64,000 bases of DNA from an uncultured Acetatifactor sp. (GTDB lineage: Bacteria > Bacillota > Clostridia > Lachnospirales > Lachnospiraceae), in assembly GCA_934433135.1 (NCBI GenBank), contig CAKRZO010000004.1:62001-126000 (forward strand), written 5' to 3'. Position 1 is the stretch's first letter, and the number at the start of each line of letters is the position of its first letter. The notes beneath the pieces are model-generated. The model searched no databases. It saw nothing but the letters and a program-made list of their open reading frames with translations, and was not told the origin of the DNA. The position numbers and the translations under genes were made by a program. Shown piece by piece: positions 43,300-51,885 of the stretch.

Positions 43300-44904
43300 T
43301 TATAACTGAGGACCTGCAGAAACAAGAGCTTTACCTGCTTCGTTTCCTTCGTATTTTGCGAAATTCTTAATGAATCTGCCGGCCAGATCCTTTGCCTTTT
43401 CTTCCCATACGGAAGCATCTGCGTAGGTATCCCGAGGATCCAGAATAGCAGGATCAACACCCGGAAGCTCGGTAGGAACTTCGAAGTTGAAGTAAGGAAT
43501 CTTCTTGGTAGGAGCATTCAGAATGTCGCCGTTTAAGATTGCGTCGATAATACCACGGGTATCACGGATGGAGATACGTTTTCCGGTTCCGTTCCAGCCG
43601 GTATTTACCAGGTAAGCCTTTGCACCGCTGACTTTCATTTTCTTAACCAGTTCTTCTGCATATTTGGTCGGATGCAATTCCAGGAAAGCCTGTCCGAAAC
43701 ATGCGGAGAAAGTAGGAGTAGGCTCGGTAATGCCGCGCTCTGTACCTGCCAGTTTTGCTGTGAAGCCGGACAGGAAGTAGTACTGGGTCTGTTCCGGTGT
43801 CAGAACGGAAACGGGAGGCAGTACACCGAAAGCGTCTGCAGACAGGAAGATTACATTCTTTGCTGCAGGAGCGGAAGATACCGGACGTACAATATTCTGA
43901 ATGTGGTTGATCGGGTAAGATACACGGGTGTTCTCGGTTACACTCTTATCATTAAAGTCGATCTTTCCGTCCTTATCCAGAGTAACGTTTTCCAGAAGGG
44001 CGTTGCGCTTGATGGCATTGTAAATATCAGGCTCGGAATCCTTATCCAGGTTGATAACCTTTGCATAGCAGCCGCCTTCGAAATTGAATACACCGTTATC
44101 GTCCCAGCCGTGCTCATCGTCACCGATTAACAGACGCTTGGGATCAGTAGAAAGAGTGGTTTTTCCGGTACCGGACAAACCAAAGAAAATAGCGGTATTT
44201 TCACCGTTCATATCGGTATTGGCAGAGCAGTGCATGGAAGCGATTCCCTTTAAAGGAAGGTAATAGTTCATCATGGAGAACATACCTTTCTTCATCTCTC
44301 CGCCGTACCAGGTATTGATAATAACCTGCTCGCGGCTTGTAATGTTGAATACAACAGCAGTTTCGGAGCTCAGTCCCAGTTCCTTATAATTTTCAACTTT
44401 AGCTTTGGAAGCATTGTAAACAACGAAATCGGGAGTGAAATCTTTTAATTCTTCTTCAGTAGGCTGGATGAACATATTCTTTACGAAATGAGCCTGCCAT
44501 GCTACTTCCACGATGAAACGGATTGCCATACGGGTATCTTTATTAGCGCCGCAGAATGCATCCACAACAAACAGTCTCTTGTTGGAGAGCTCTTTTAAAG
44601 CGATTTCCTTAACAGCATCCCATGCTTCCTTGGTAGCAGGATGGTTATCATTCTTGTATTCATCGGAAGTCCACCATACGGTATCCTTGGAATTGTCGTC
44701 TACAACGATAAATTTGTCTTTGGGAGAACGTCCTGTATAAATACCGGTCATTACATTTACGGCACCCAGTTCACTTACCTGACCTTTTTCATAGCCTTCC
44801 AGTTCCGGCTTGGTTTCTTCTTCAAACAAGCACTCATAAGAAGGATTGTATACGATCTCAGTTGTTCCGGTAATGCCATACTTGCTTAAATCGATTGCTG
44901 CCAT
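43300..44904 (-). CDS. pckA: Phosphoenolpyruvate carboxykinase (ATP)
   Basis: PckA interconverts oxaloacetate + ATP and PEP + CO2 + ADP; in fermenting anaerobes it often runs in the carboxylating direction. The P-loop GLSGTGKTTLSTD is near residue 239, the PEPCK-specific IGDDEHGWDD motif near 262, and the substrate loop YTGRSPKDKF near 55. At 534 residues it is complete. ATG at 44904 has AAAGAGG 10 nt upstream. It has its own promoter and terminator. It shares oxaloacetate with the OadA-type enzyme and citrate synthase in this window. Confidence 0.97.
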   Translation of the reverse strand: MAAIDLSKYGITGTTEIVYNPSYECLFEEETKPELEGYEKGQVSELGAVNVMTGIYTGRSPKDKFIVVDDNSKDTVWWTSDEYKNDNHPATKEAWDAVKEIALKELSNKRLFVVDAFCGANKDTRMAIRFIVEVAWQAHFVKNMFIQPTEEELKDFTPDFVVYNASKAKVENYKELGLSSETAVVFNITSREQVIINTWYGGEMKKGMFSMMNYYLPLKGIASMHCSANTDMNGENTAIFFGLSGTGKTTLSTDPKRLLIGDDEHGWDDNGVFNFEGGCYAKVINLDKDSEPDIYNAIKRNALLENVTLDKDGKIDFNDKSVTENTRVSYPINHIQNIVRPVSSAPAAKNVIFLSADAFGVLPPVSVLTPEQTQYYFLSGFTAKLAGTERGITEPTPTFSACFGQAFLELHPTKYAEELVKKMKVSGAKAYLVNTGWNGTGKRISIRDTRGIIDAILNGDILNAPTKKIPYFNFEVPTELPGVDPAILDPRDTYADASVWEEKAKDLAGRFIKNFAKYEGNEAGKALVSAGPQL

Positions 44905-44966
44905 CTTACATTTACCTCTTTCCTTATTCTTTTTGCGGAATGCATAAAAAATATACATCCACGATC

Positions 44967-44995
44967 ATTATACCGAATCGACGGGGAAAAATCAA
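44967..44995 (-). promoter_or_regulatory. pckA promoter
   Basis: On the minus strand TTGATT, 17-nt spacer, perfect TATAAT, about 63 bp upstream of the start. This is one of the best promoter matches in the window. Confidence 0.8.
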
Positions 44996-45186
44996 TGATT
45001 TTATCAAAAATTTAGATTCATAGATTCGGGACTGGCTGTATAGAATAATATTGGTGATTTTCACACGGCAATTTGTTCCTGAGCGAAAATAAATTGCTTT
45101 GATGGCAGAAAAAGGAGAAATTGCCTGCGCGAATTTCTCTTGACCTACCTTCGCGACACAGTCGCTCAAAAGTGAGGATTAATGTA

Positions 45187-45918
45187 ATGTATAAAAAAGC
45201 GGCGTTATTTTTGCTGCTGGGAAATCTGATTCTGGTATCAGGGAGTATCTGTGCTGCACAGGCAGGCAGAATTCAGGAAAGCGTTGTACCTGCGGCTGCT
45301 TTTTCGGAAAGCAGCACCATAGGTGTGACATACCGGTCGGCTTCTTCGCAGCGCATCATAACTTATGAAACGGTAACCAGACTGGAAAACTCCGGAAACG
45401 AAGTTGTAACACCCCGGGGCGATGAAAACATAGTACAGGGAAGCAAAAGCACAGACCGGGGCAGCGGGAACATAGCTAAGGACAGCGGTGGTATAGTCCC
45501 GGAAGAAGGAACGGAAGCTGCTTTACTCTACCGGTTGGAAGAGGAAGATTATGACCTGCTGCTTCGGATTGTGGAAGCAGAGGCAGGCTGTGAAGATGAA
45601 GACGGTCGCCTTTTGGTAGCGAATGTTGTTTTAAACAGAGTACAAAATGAGAACTTTCCGGATACAGTATCCGAGGTGATTCTTCAGAAATCTCACGGAG
45701 TCACACAATTTTCACCGGTTGCCTCGGGAAGAATCTGGAAAGTGGAAGTCAGCGATGAAACGGTACAGGCAGTGCAAAAAGCACTGGAAGGAGAAGATAT
45801 TTCCGAGGGCGCCCTGTTTTTTGCCGCCAGAAAACATGCCGACAGCGACAGCATGCGCTGGTTCGATGAGCACCTGACTTTTTTGTTCCGCCATGGCGGA
45901 CACGAATTTTTCCGGTAA
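45187..45918 (+). CDS. Cell wall hydrolase, SleB/CwlJ (Hydrolase_2) domain
   Basis: The 243-residue secreted protein has a signal peptide (about 1-23, AALFLLLGNLILVSGSICAA), a low-complexity linker rich in Ser/Gly, and a C-terminal Hydrolase_2 domain (about 118-243) with the catalytic-type Glu in LLRIVEAEAGCEDEDGRLLV and the typical VLNRVQNENFPDTV and GALFFAARKH stretches. Family members are lytic transglycosylases or amidases active on spore cortex or wall. The N-terminal peptidoglycan-binding domain of SleB is missing, so a vegetative wall role is as likely as germination. GAGG precedes ATG at 45187 by 9 nt. Confidence 0.85.
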   Translation: MYKKAALFLLLGNLILVSGSICAAQAGRIQESVVPAAAFSESSTIGVTYRSASSQRIITYETVTRLENSGNEVVTPRGDENIVQGSKSTDRGSGNIAKDSGGIVPEEGTEAALLYRLEEEDYDLLLRIVEAEAGCEDEDGRLLVANVVLNRVQNENFPDTVSEVILQKSHGVTQFSPVASGRIWKVEVSDETVQAVQKALEGEDISEGALFFAARKHADSDSMRWFDEHLTFLFRHGGHEFFR

Positions 45919-45965
45919 TATCAAGACAAATTTTTAAAGTTGTAACTATAGTAAGAGCAGGTTCT

Positions 45966-46123
45966 AAGGGAAGTCTCATGGGGATTCCAATGAGGGAGGC
46001 ATGTAAAAACGCCGGCCCTTAGCCTGTGTATTGTGCAGGCAACTGTGTGCTGCACAGTTTTGTGCCGCTGCGTTTTTAATTGAGCGAGAGCGTCCCCCGA
46101 ATGGAACCCCATGAGCCATCCCG
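45966..46123. repeat. Repeat family B, long copy with nested hairpins
   Basis: The outer arms CTCATGGGGATTCCAATGAG and CGAATGGAACCCCATGAG form an imperfect stem, as at 57009-57081. The loop carries an insert with its own stems: TAAAAACGC (46004-46012) with GCGTTTTTA (46070-46078), CGGC with GCCG, GCCTG (46022-46026) with CAGGC (46036-46040), and AACTGTG (46041-46047) with CACAGTT (46053-46059). As RNA this would fold into a multi-branched structure. Confidence 0.8.
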
Positions 46124-46152
46124 GGGCTCTGTTTCAATTCTTTTTTTCACTA

Positions 46153-46181
46153 TTGCATACAGGCGCGTATTATGCTAAAAT
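46153..46181 (+). promoter_or_regulatory. thrC promoter
   Basis: TTGCAT, 17-nt spacer ending in TGC (extended -10 like), TAAAAT, about 58 bp before the thrC start. Confidence 0.7.
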
Positions 46182-46239
46182 ACTTGATGTGTTTTGTTAG
46201 TTTTCTTGCAGCCGGGTGTCTGCGGAAGAGAGGATAAAG

Positions 46240-47751
46240 ATGAAAAATATGGAAGTATTATATCATAGTACCAGAAGCAATGAGAATCCCGTGAAAGCCT
46301 CCTGTGCCATTCTGAAAGGGCTGGCGGATGACGGAGGATTGTTCGTGCCGGATCACATTCCGCAGCTGGATCGGTCCTTGAAAGAATTTGCGGAAATGAA
46401 CTATCAGGAGACAGCCTACGAAGTGATGAAGCTTTTCCTGACGGATTTTACCGAAGAGGAATTGCGGGACTGTATTGCAAAGGCTTATGATGAAAAATTT
46501 GACACGGAAGTAATTGCACCGCTTGCAGAAGCCGGGGATGCTTATTTTCTGGAACTGTTCCACGGAGCAACCATTGCTTTTAAGGATATGGCTCTTTCCA
46601 TCCTTCCGCATCTGATGACAGTCTCAGCACGGAAAAACCAGGTAAAAAATGAGATTATCATTCTGACGGCTACATCAGGGGATACCGGAAAGGCTGCTTT
46701 AGCAGGATTTGCGGAGGTTCCCGGAACCGGAATCGTGGTATTTTATCCCAAAGACGGGGTCAGTCCGGTTCAGGAAAAGCAGATGATCACACAGAAAGGA
46801 GACAATACCTTTGTTGTGGGAATCCGCGGGAACTTTGATGATGCGCAAAGCGGTGTGAAAAAAATTTTTGCGGATCACGCACTGGCAGAAGAGATGAACC
46901 GGAAGGGATTCCAGTTTTCCTCTGCCAATTCCATTAACGTCGGGCGTCTGGTTCCACAGGTGGTTTATTATGTCTATGCTTATGCAAGGCTTTTAAAGGA
47001 AGGAAGAATCCGGGAAGGAGAAAAGATCAACGTTGCGGTTCCTACCGGTAACTTCGGAAATATTCTGGCGGCGTATTATGCGAAAAAAATAGGACTTCCT
47101 ATCGGAAAGCTGATTTGTGCATCCAATGAAAACAAAGTGCTGTTTGATTTCTTTACAACCGGAATTTATGACCGGAACCGGAAGTTTTTCCTGACATCTT
47201 CTCCGTCCATGGATATCCTGGTTTCCAGTAATCTGGAGAGACTGATTTACCGGATTGCCGGCAATGATGTGGAGAAAAACGCCGCTTTGATGGCTGCCCT
47301 GAACCGGGACGGAAAGTACGAGATTACGGAAGAGATGAGGGAAGAGCTTACGGATTTTTACGGCAACTATGCTTCGGAAAAAGAAACCGCGCAGGCGATC
47401 CGGAATCTGTATGAAGACTGCGGCTATGTGATGGATCCGCATACGGCTGTGGCAGCGGTTGTTTATGAGAAGTACAAAAAGGATACCGGGGATGAAACCA
47501 TAACAGTCATTGCTTCCACGGCAAGTCCGTTTAAATTTTCCAGAAGTGTGATGGGAGCCATTGACGAAAAGTATGAGGCAATGGATGATTTTGCTTTAAT
47601 TGACAGATTATCTGTGCTTGCCAATGTGGCTGTGCCCAAGGCTGTTGAAGAGATCCGTAATGCTCCGGTTTTGCATGATCATGTCTGTGAAGTGAGCAAG
47701 ATGCCGGATATGGTAAAGGAGTTTCTGGAGAGCAGGAGAAAAGAAGCATAA
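46240..47751 (+). CDS. thrC: Threonine synthase
   Basis: ThrC is a PLP enzyme that makes threonine from O-phosphohomoserine. The 503-residue product is the long class. The PLP Lys is about Lys115 in FHGATIAFKDMALSILP, and ATSGDTGKAA provides the phosphate-binding loop. ATG at 46240 has GAGAGG 6 nt upstream. No other threonine-pathway gene is adjacent. It converges on citrate synthase with a shared bidirectional hairpin. Confidence 0.95.
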   Translation: MKNMEVLYHSTRSNENPVKASCAILKGLADDGGLFVPDHIPQLDRSLKEFAEMNYQETAYEVMKLFLTDFTEEELRDCIAKAYDEKFDTEVIAPLAEAGDAYFLELFHGATIAFKDMALSILPHLMTVSARKNQVKNEIIILTATSGDTGKAALAGFAEVPGTGIVVFYPKDGVSPVQEKQMITQKGDNTFVVGIRGNFDDAQSGVKKIFADHALAEEMNRKGFQFSSANSINVGRLVPQVVYYVYAYARLLKEGRIREGEKINVAVPTGNFGNILAAYYAKKIGLPIGKLICASNENKVLFDFFTTGIYDRNRKFFLTSSPSMDILVSSNLERLIYRIAGNDVEKNAALMAALNRDGKYEITEEMREELTDFYGNYASEKETAQAIRNLYEDCGYVMDPHTAVAAVVYEKYKKDTGDETITVIASTASPFKFSRSVMGAIDEKYEAMDDFALIDRLSVLANVAVPKAVEEIRNAPVLHDHVCEVSKMPDMVKEFLESRRKEA

Positions 47752-47808
47752 AGTTCAAAGGAACGCAAGAATGATTGAAAAGTCAGGAGAAGTTGAAAAG
47801 AACTTCAA

Positions 47809-47842
47809 AAAAGTCCCGAGGCCGTAAGGTCCCGGGACTTTT
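47809..47842. terminator. Bidirectional terminator thrC / citrate synthase
   Basis: A 10-bp perfect stem AAAAGTCCCG / CGGGACTTTT with A and T runs on both sides. A further outer pairing AGAACTTC / GAAGTTCT extends it into the citrate synthase 3' end. Confidence 0.85.
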
Positions 47843-47843
47843 C

Positions 47844-49214
47844 TTATGAAGTTCTTTTTTTCAGCGGAACATACTCTTTATCCGTGCCGATGGGTTTATA
47901 GGCAGGACGAATGATTTTGCCGTTATTGGCTAACTCTTCTAAGCGGTGAGCGCTCCAGCCTGCAATACGCGCAATGGCAAAAATCGGGGTATACAATTCC
48001 ATCGGGAGTCCCAGCATATGATAAACAAAGCCGGAATAGAAGTCCACATTGATGCTGACACCTTTGTACATCTGCCGCTGTCTGCTGATAATCTCCGGTG
48101 CAAGCCGTTCCACAAGAGAGTAAAGTCCGAATTCTTTTTCCAACCCCTTTTCTTTGGCAAGACTTTCCACAAAAGATTTGAAAACCACAGCTCTCGGGTC
48201 GGATTTGGAATAGATGGCATGACCGACACCGTAGATCAGTCCGGCATGATCGAAAGCATCTTTATTTAAAAGCTTCTGCAGATAGTTGCCCACAGCCTCC
48301 TCATCGGCCCAGTCGCTTACCGACTGTTTCATATCCTCAAACATTTTAACAACTTTGATGTTGGCACCGCCGTGTCTGGGTCCTTTTAGGGAGCCGATAG
48401 CAGCCGCCATGGTGGAATAGGTATCGGTCAGAGAAGAAGTAACCACATGGGTTGTAAAAGTGGAATTATTTCCTCCGCCGTGCTCCATATGCAGAACCAA
48501 AGCAATGTCCAGAATTTTGGCTTCCAGTGGCGTATAAGAGCTGTCCGGACGTAAGATATGCAGGATATTTTCCGCAGCTGACAATTCGGGAACCGGCTGG
48601 TGAATGTAAAGACTGTTTCCGTCATGATAGTGACTGTACGCCTGGTAGCCGTAAATGCTTAAAAGGGGAAACAGGCTGATTAATTGCAGACACTGACGCA
48701 GGACGTTGGGAAGAGAAGTATCATCGGCACGGTCATCGTAAGAGTACAGCGTAAGGACGCTTCTGGCCAACGTATTCATCATGTCCTTGCTGGGCGCCTT
48801 TAAGATAATATCCCGTACAAAACTGGTGGGAAGCGTTCTGTAAAAGGCAAGCATTTCCTTAAATTGCTTTAGGTCTGCGCTGTCCGGCAGTTCACCGAAC
48901 AGCAGAAGATATGTAATTTCTTCAAATCCGAAACGATTTTCTTTGGTGAAACCTGCAACCAGATCTTTCACATTGTAACCCCGGTAATACAGTTCCCCGT
49001 GGCAGGGAACGCTTACACCGTCCACGATTTTAGTGGCTCTGACATCGGAAATATTGGTAAGACCGGCTAAAACACCTTTCCCGTTTAAATCCCTGAGTCC
49101 ACGCTTTACTTCATATTTGGTAAATAATTCGGAGTCGATTTTGTCGGACGTTTCCGACATTCTGGAAAGTTTGAGAATTGCAGGAGTAATCTCAGAATAA
49201 ATATTATGTTCCAT
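47844..49214 (-). CDS. gltA: Citrate synthase
   Basis: Condenses oxaloacetate and acetyl-CoA. The 456-residue protein has the family motifs GELYYRGYNVKDL (about 66), LHMEHGGGNNSTFT (about 239-252, catalytic His), GPRHGGANIKVV (about 282) and GVGHAIYSKSDPRA (about 333). The N-terminal extension of about 40 residues is longer than in CitZ and typical of clostridial forms. In an anaerobe it most likely feeds 2-oxoglutarate and glutamate synthesis. 2-methylcitrate synthase activity cannot be excluded. A promoter lies just upstream. Confidence 0.94.
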   Translation of the reverse strand: MEHNIYSEITPAILKLSRMSETSDKIDSELFTKYEVKRGLRDLNGKGVLAGLTNISDVRATKIVDGVSVPCHGELYYRGYNVKDLVAGFTKENRFGFEEITYLLLFGELPDSADLKQFKEMLAFYRTLPTSFVRDIILKAPSKDMMNTLARSVLTLYSYDDRADDTSLPNVLRQCLQLISLFPLLSIYGYQAYSHYHDGNSLYIHQPVPELSAAENILHILRPDSSYTPLEAKILDIALVLHMEHGGGNNSTFTTHVVTSSLTDTYSTMAAAIGSLKGPRHGGANIKVVKMFEDMKQSVSDWADEEAVGNYLQKLLNKDAFDHAGLIYGVGHAIYSKSDPRAVVFKSFVESLAKEKGLEKEFGLYSLVERLAPEIISRQRQMYKGVSINVDFYSGFVYHMLGLPMELYTPIFAIARIAGWSAHRLEELANNGKIIRPAYKPIGTDKEYVPLKKRTS

Positions 49215-49240
49215 AGCGTGCTTTCCTTTCTTTCTCTTTT

Positions 49241-49270
49241 ATCTTATCACACTTTACCGTGAAAAAGCAA
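49241..49270 (-). promoter_or_regulatory. Citrate synthase promoter
   Basis: On the minus strand TTGCTT, 18-nt spacer, TAAGAT about 30 bp before the start codon. A moderate match. Confidence 0.5.
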
Positions 49271-49308
49271 GCGAATTATGTAAACTAATTGTGAAAAAAA
49301 TATTAAGG

Positions 49309-49337
49309 TTGATTTTTGCATCGGAAACGATTACAAT
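49309..49337 (+). promoter_or_regulatory. Promoter of aminopeptidase P gene
   Basis: TTGATT, 17-nt spacer, TACAAT about 47 bp before the ATG at 49384. Confidence 0.65.
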
Positions 49338-49383
49338 AAAAACAACAGTTGAACGCATATAGATGCAGGAAGGGATGAGAAAG

Positions 49384-51183
49384 ATGGAGAATCAGGTAAT
49401 TTTGCAAAGACTTGCGGCTTTAAGAAGCGCAATGGAGCGTGAAGAAATCGATTTTTATATGATTCCTACAGCAGATTTTCATAATTCTGAATATGTGAAT
49501 GATTATTTTAAAGTCAGAGAATATTTTTCGGCTTTTACCGGGTCGAACGGGACACTGTTAGTCTGGAAGGACGGCGCCGGACTGTGGACGGACGGACGGT
49601 ATTTTATTCAGGCGCAGAAGGAACTGGAAGGAACTACGGTTACGTTGTTCCGGATGTTGGAGGAAGGGGTTCCTACCATCGGAGAGTTTCTTAAGGAACA
49701 TATGAAGGAAGGGCAGAAGCTCGGATTTGACGGCAGAGTAGTTCCAGCAGCGGAAGGAAAGCGTCTGGAAAAAGAGCTGGAAGAAAAGGGAGTTGCCTTT
49801 GCTTACGGATTCGATCTGGCGGAAGCCATCTGGACAGAAAGACCGCAGTTCCCCTGCGGGAAGGCATGGCTTCTTGATGAGAGCCTGGCAGGAAAGACGG
49901 TAGGAGAAAAGCTTTCCGAAGTTCGGGAAGAAATGAAGAAAGCAGGAGCGGAAAGCTTCCTTTTAACCAAGCTGGATGATCTGATGTGGCTTTTTAATAT
50001 CAGAGGCTGCGATGTGGAATGCAATCCGGTTGCGATATCCTATGGCTATATTACGGAACAGGAAGCGCTTCTTTTTATCCAGGAGAAAGCACTGGAAGAA
50101 GACGTAAAAGAAGGTCTTGTACGCCGTGGTGTGGAAGTAAGGTCTTATGAAGAGATTCTACCCTTTTTAAAAGAGCTTCCGGAGGGGAAAAAGGTTCTGA
50201 CAGATGTCAGACATTGCAATTATCTGTTATATAAGACGTTACAGGAAAAGCAGACCACTGTAGAAGCAAAGAATCCTACGGAGCATTTAAAGGCGGTTAA
50301 GAATCCGGTAGAACTTGAAAACATGGAAAAGGTATATCTGCAGGACAGCGTAGCCGTTACTAAATTTATTTACTGGCTGAAGACAAGGATTGGAAAAGAA
50401 GAGATTACCGAACTGAGCGCGGCGGATTATCTGGAAAATCTGCGCAGGCAGATTCCGGGATTTCTGGATCTTTCTTTTCCGACCATTGCCGGCTACAAAG
50501 AGAATGCGGCTATGATGCACTATGAGGCAACGAAGGATCATTTTGCGGTTTTAAAACCGGAAGGAATGCTCTTGGTAGATTCCGGCGGACAGTATCTGGG
50601 CGGAACAACGGATGTTACCAGAACGATCGTACTGGGAAAAATCAGCGATGAGATAAAAAAACATTATACTTTGACTGCAGCCGGTATGCTGGGTCTTACC
50701 CATGCCAGATGGCTTTACGGCTGTACCGGACGGAATCTGGACATTCTGGCAAGGCAGCCCCTTTGGAAAATCGGCTTGGACTACAAGTGCGGAACCGGCC
50801 ACGGCGTGGGATACATTCTGAATGTGCACGAAGGACCCCAGAATATGCGCTGGCGCTTTACGGAAGGAATGACAGAAGCTGTGCTGGAGGATGGCATGGA
50901 TATTACCAATGAACCGGGCGTCTATATCGAAGGCAGCCACGGTATCCGGATTGAAAATGTAATGGTAGCCAGAAAGGATCTTAAGAACGAGTACGGACAG
51001 TTTATGCATTTTGATACGCTGACCTATGTACCCATCGATCCGGAGGCCATTGCTCCGGCATTGTTTACACCGAAGCAGAAGGAATATTACAATGAATACC
51101 AGAAACAGGTATATGAAAAAGTAGCGCCTCATTTGACGGAAGAGGAAAGAGAGTGGCTTTTGCACGAAACCAGAGCCATATAA
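49384..51183 (+). CDS. Xaa-Pro aminopeptidase, M24B, long form
   Basis: A 599-residue aminopeptidase P, the three-domain form resembling eukaryotic cytosolic XPNPEP1. Two creatinase-type N-terminal domains (MIPTADFHNSEYVNDYF in the first; WLFNIRGCDVECNPVAISY in the second) precede the catalytic pita-bread domain. Two-metal ligands are visible: Asp in LLVDSGGQYLGGTTDVTRT (two Asp), His in GTGHGVGYILNVHEGPQ, and Glu in NEPGVYIEGSHGIRIENV (two Glu). It removes an N-terminal residue that precedes Pro. The ATG at 49384 has AGGAAGGG upstream; earlier ATGs at 49363 and 49375 have poor or overlapping sites. A two-component regulator starts 3 bp after its stop. Confidence 0.94.
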   Translation: MENQVILQRLAALRSAMEREEIDFYMIPTADFHNSEYVNDYFKVREYFSAFTGSNGTLLVWKDGAGLWTDGRYFIQAQKELEGTTVTLFRMLEEGVPTIGEFLKEHMKEGQKLGFDGRVVPAAEGKRLEKELEEKGVAFAYGFDLAEAIWTERPQFPCGKAWLLDESLAGKTVGEKLSEVREEMKKAGAESFLLTKLDDLMWLFNIRGCDVECNPVAISYGYITEQEALLFIQEKALEEDVKEGLVRRGVEVRSYEEILPFLKELPEGKKVLTDVRHCNYLLYKTLQEKQTTVEAKNPTEHLKAVKNPVELENMEKVYLQDSVAVTKFIYWLKTRIGKEEITELSAADYLENLRRQIPGFLDLSFPTIAGYKENAAMMHYEATKDHFAVLKPEGMLLVDSGGQYLGGTTDVTRTIVLGKISDEIKKHYTLTAAGMLGLTHARWLYGCTGRNLDILARQPLWKIGLDYKCGTGHGVGYILNVHEGPQNMRWRFTEGMTEAVLEDGMDITNEPGVYIEGSHGIRIENVMVARKDLKNEYGQFMHFDTLTYVPIDPEAIAPALFTPKQKEYYNEYQKQVYEKVAPHLTEEEREWLLHETRAI

Positions 51184-51186
51184 GTT

Positions 51187-51873
51187 ATGTATAGAATTTT
51201 AATCGTGGAAGATGACAGAGGAATTGCACAGAGTCTGAAGGAACAGATCGGTATGTGGGGCATGGAAGTGTGCTGCGTAGAGAATTTCAGGAACGTGATG
51301 CAGGATTTTGAACTTTTTAATCCGCATCTTGTGGTGCTGGATATTATGCTCCCTTTTTATAACGGATACCACTGGTGCAGCGAGATTCGGAAGGTTTCCA
51401 GCGTACCGATTCTGTTTCTGTCCTCTGCCTCTGACAATATGAACATTGTAATGGCAATGAATATGGGAGCAGATGATTTCATTGCCAAGCCCTTTGACGG
51501 AAATGTATTGATTGCAAAGCTGCAGGCCATGCTTCGCCGAACCTATGATTTCGGGAACAGTCTTCCGGTGCTGGAGCACCGGGGGGCTGTGCTGGATCGG
51601 GGAGACAACAGTCTGACGTATCAGAAAGAAAAGCTGGAGCTTACCAAAAACGAATACCGGATTCTGTTGGTACTGATGGAAAATAAAGGAAATGTGGTAA
51701 GCCGGGAAAAAATCATGGAAAAGCTCTGGGAAACGGACAGCTTTGTAGATGAAAACACATTGACCGTGAATATCAACCGACTCCGTAAGAAACTGGACGG
51801 ACTGGGGCTTACCGGTTTTATCACGACAAAGTTTGGGGTAGGATACCTGATTGAAAATGAGGAAAAAAGCTGA
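51187..51873 (+). CDS. OmpR-family response regulator, BceR-like
   Basis: Receiver domain 1-115 with phospho-acceptor Asp52 (LVVLDIMLPFYNG), acidic pocket VEDD at 7-10 and the switch Thr/Ser and Lys (FLSSAS, AKPFDG). The C-terminal winged helix (about 135-225; LTKNEYRILLVLMENKGNVV, VNINRLRKKLDGLG) binds DNA. It lies 3 bp after the peptidase stop with only a weak ribosome-binding site, which suggests coupling to that gene. With the following kinase and ABC genes it forms a Bce-type antimicrobial-peptide sensing and resistance module. Confidence 0.92.
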   Translation: MYRILIVEDDRGIAQSLKEQIGMWGMEVCCVENFRNVMQDFELFNPHLVVLDIMLPFYNGYHWCSEIRKVSSVPILFLSSASDNMNIVMAMNMGADDFIAKPFDGNVLIAKLQAMLRRTYDFGNSLPVLEHRGAVLDRGDNSLTYQKEKLELTKNEYRILLVLMENKGNVVSREKIMEKLWETDSFVDENTLTVNINRLRKKLDGLGLTGFITTKFGVGYLIENEEKS

Positions 51874-51885
51874 GGGACGGAATCC

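Larger units (their letters stand above)
45919..46239. other. Intergenic region with structured repeat and thrC promoter
   Basis: The 321-bp gap holds a full family B hairpin element (about 45966-46123) followed by the thrC promoter. The element ends before the promoter, so it is not in the thrC leader; it could end transcription from the hydrolase gene. Confidence 0.6.
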
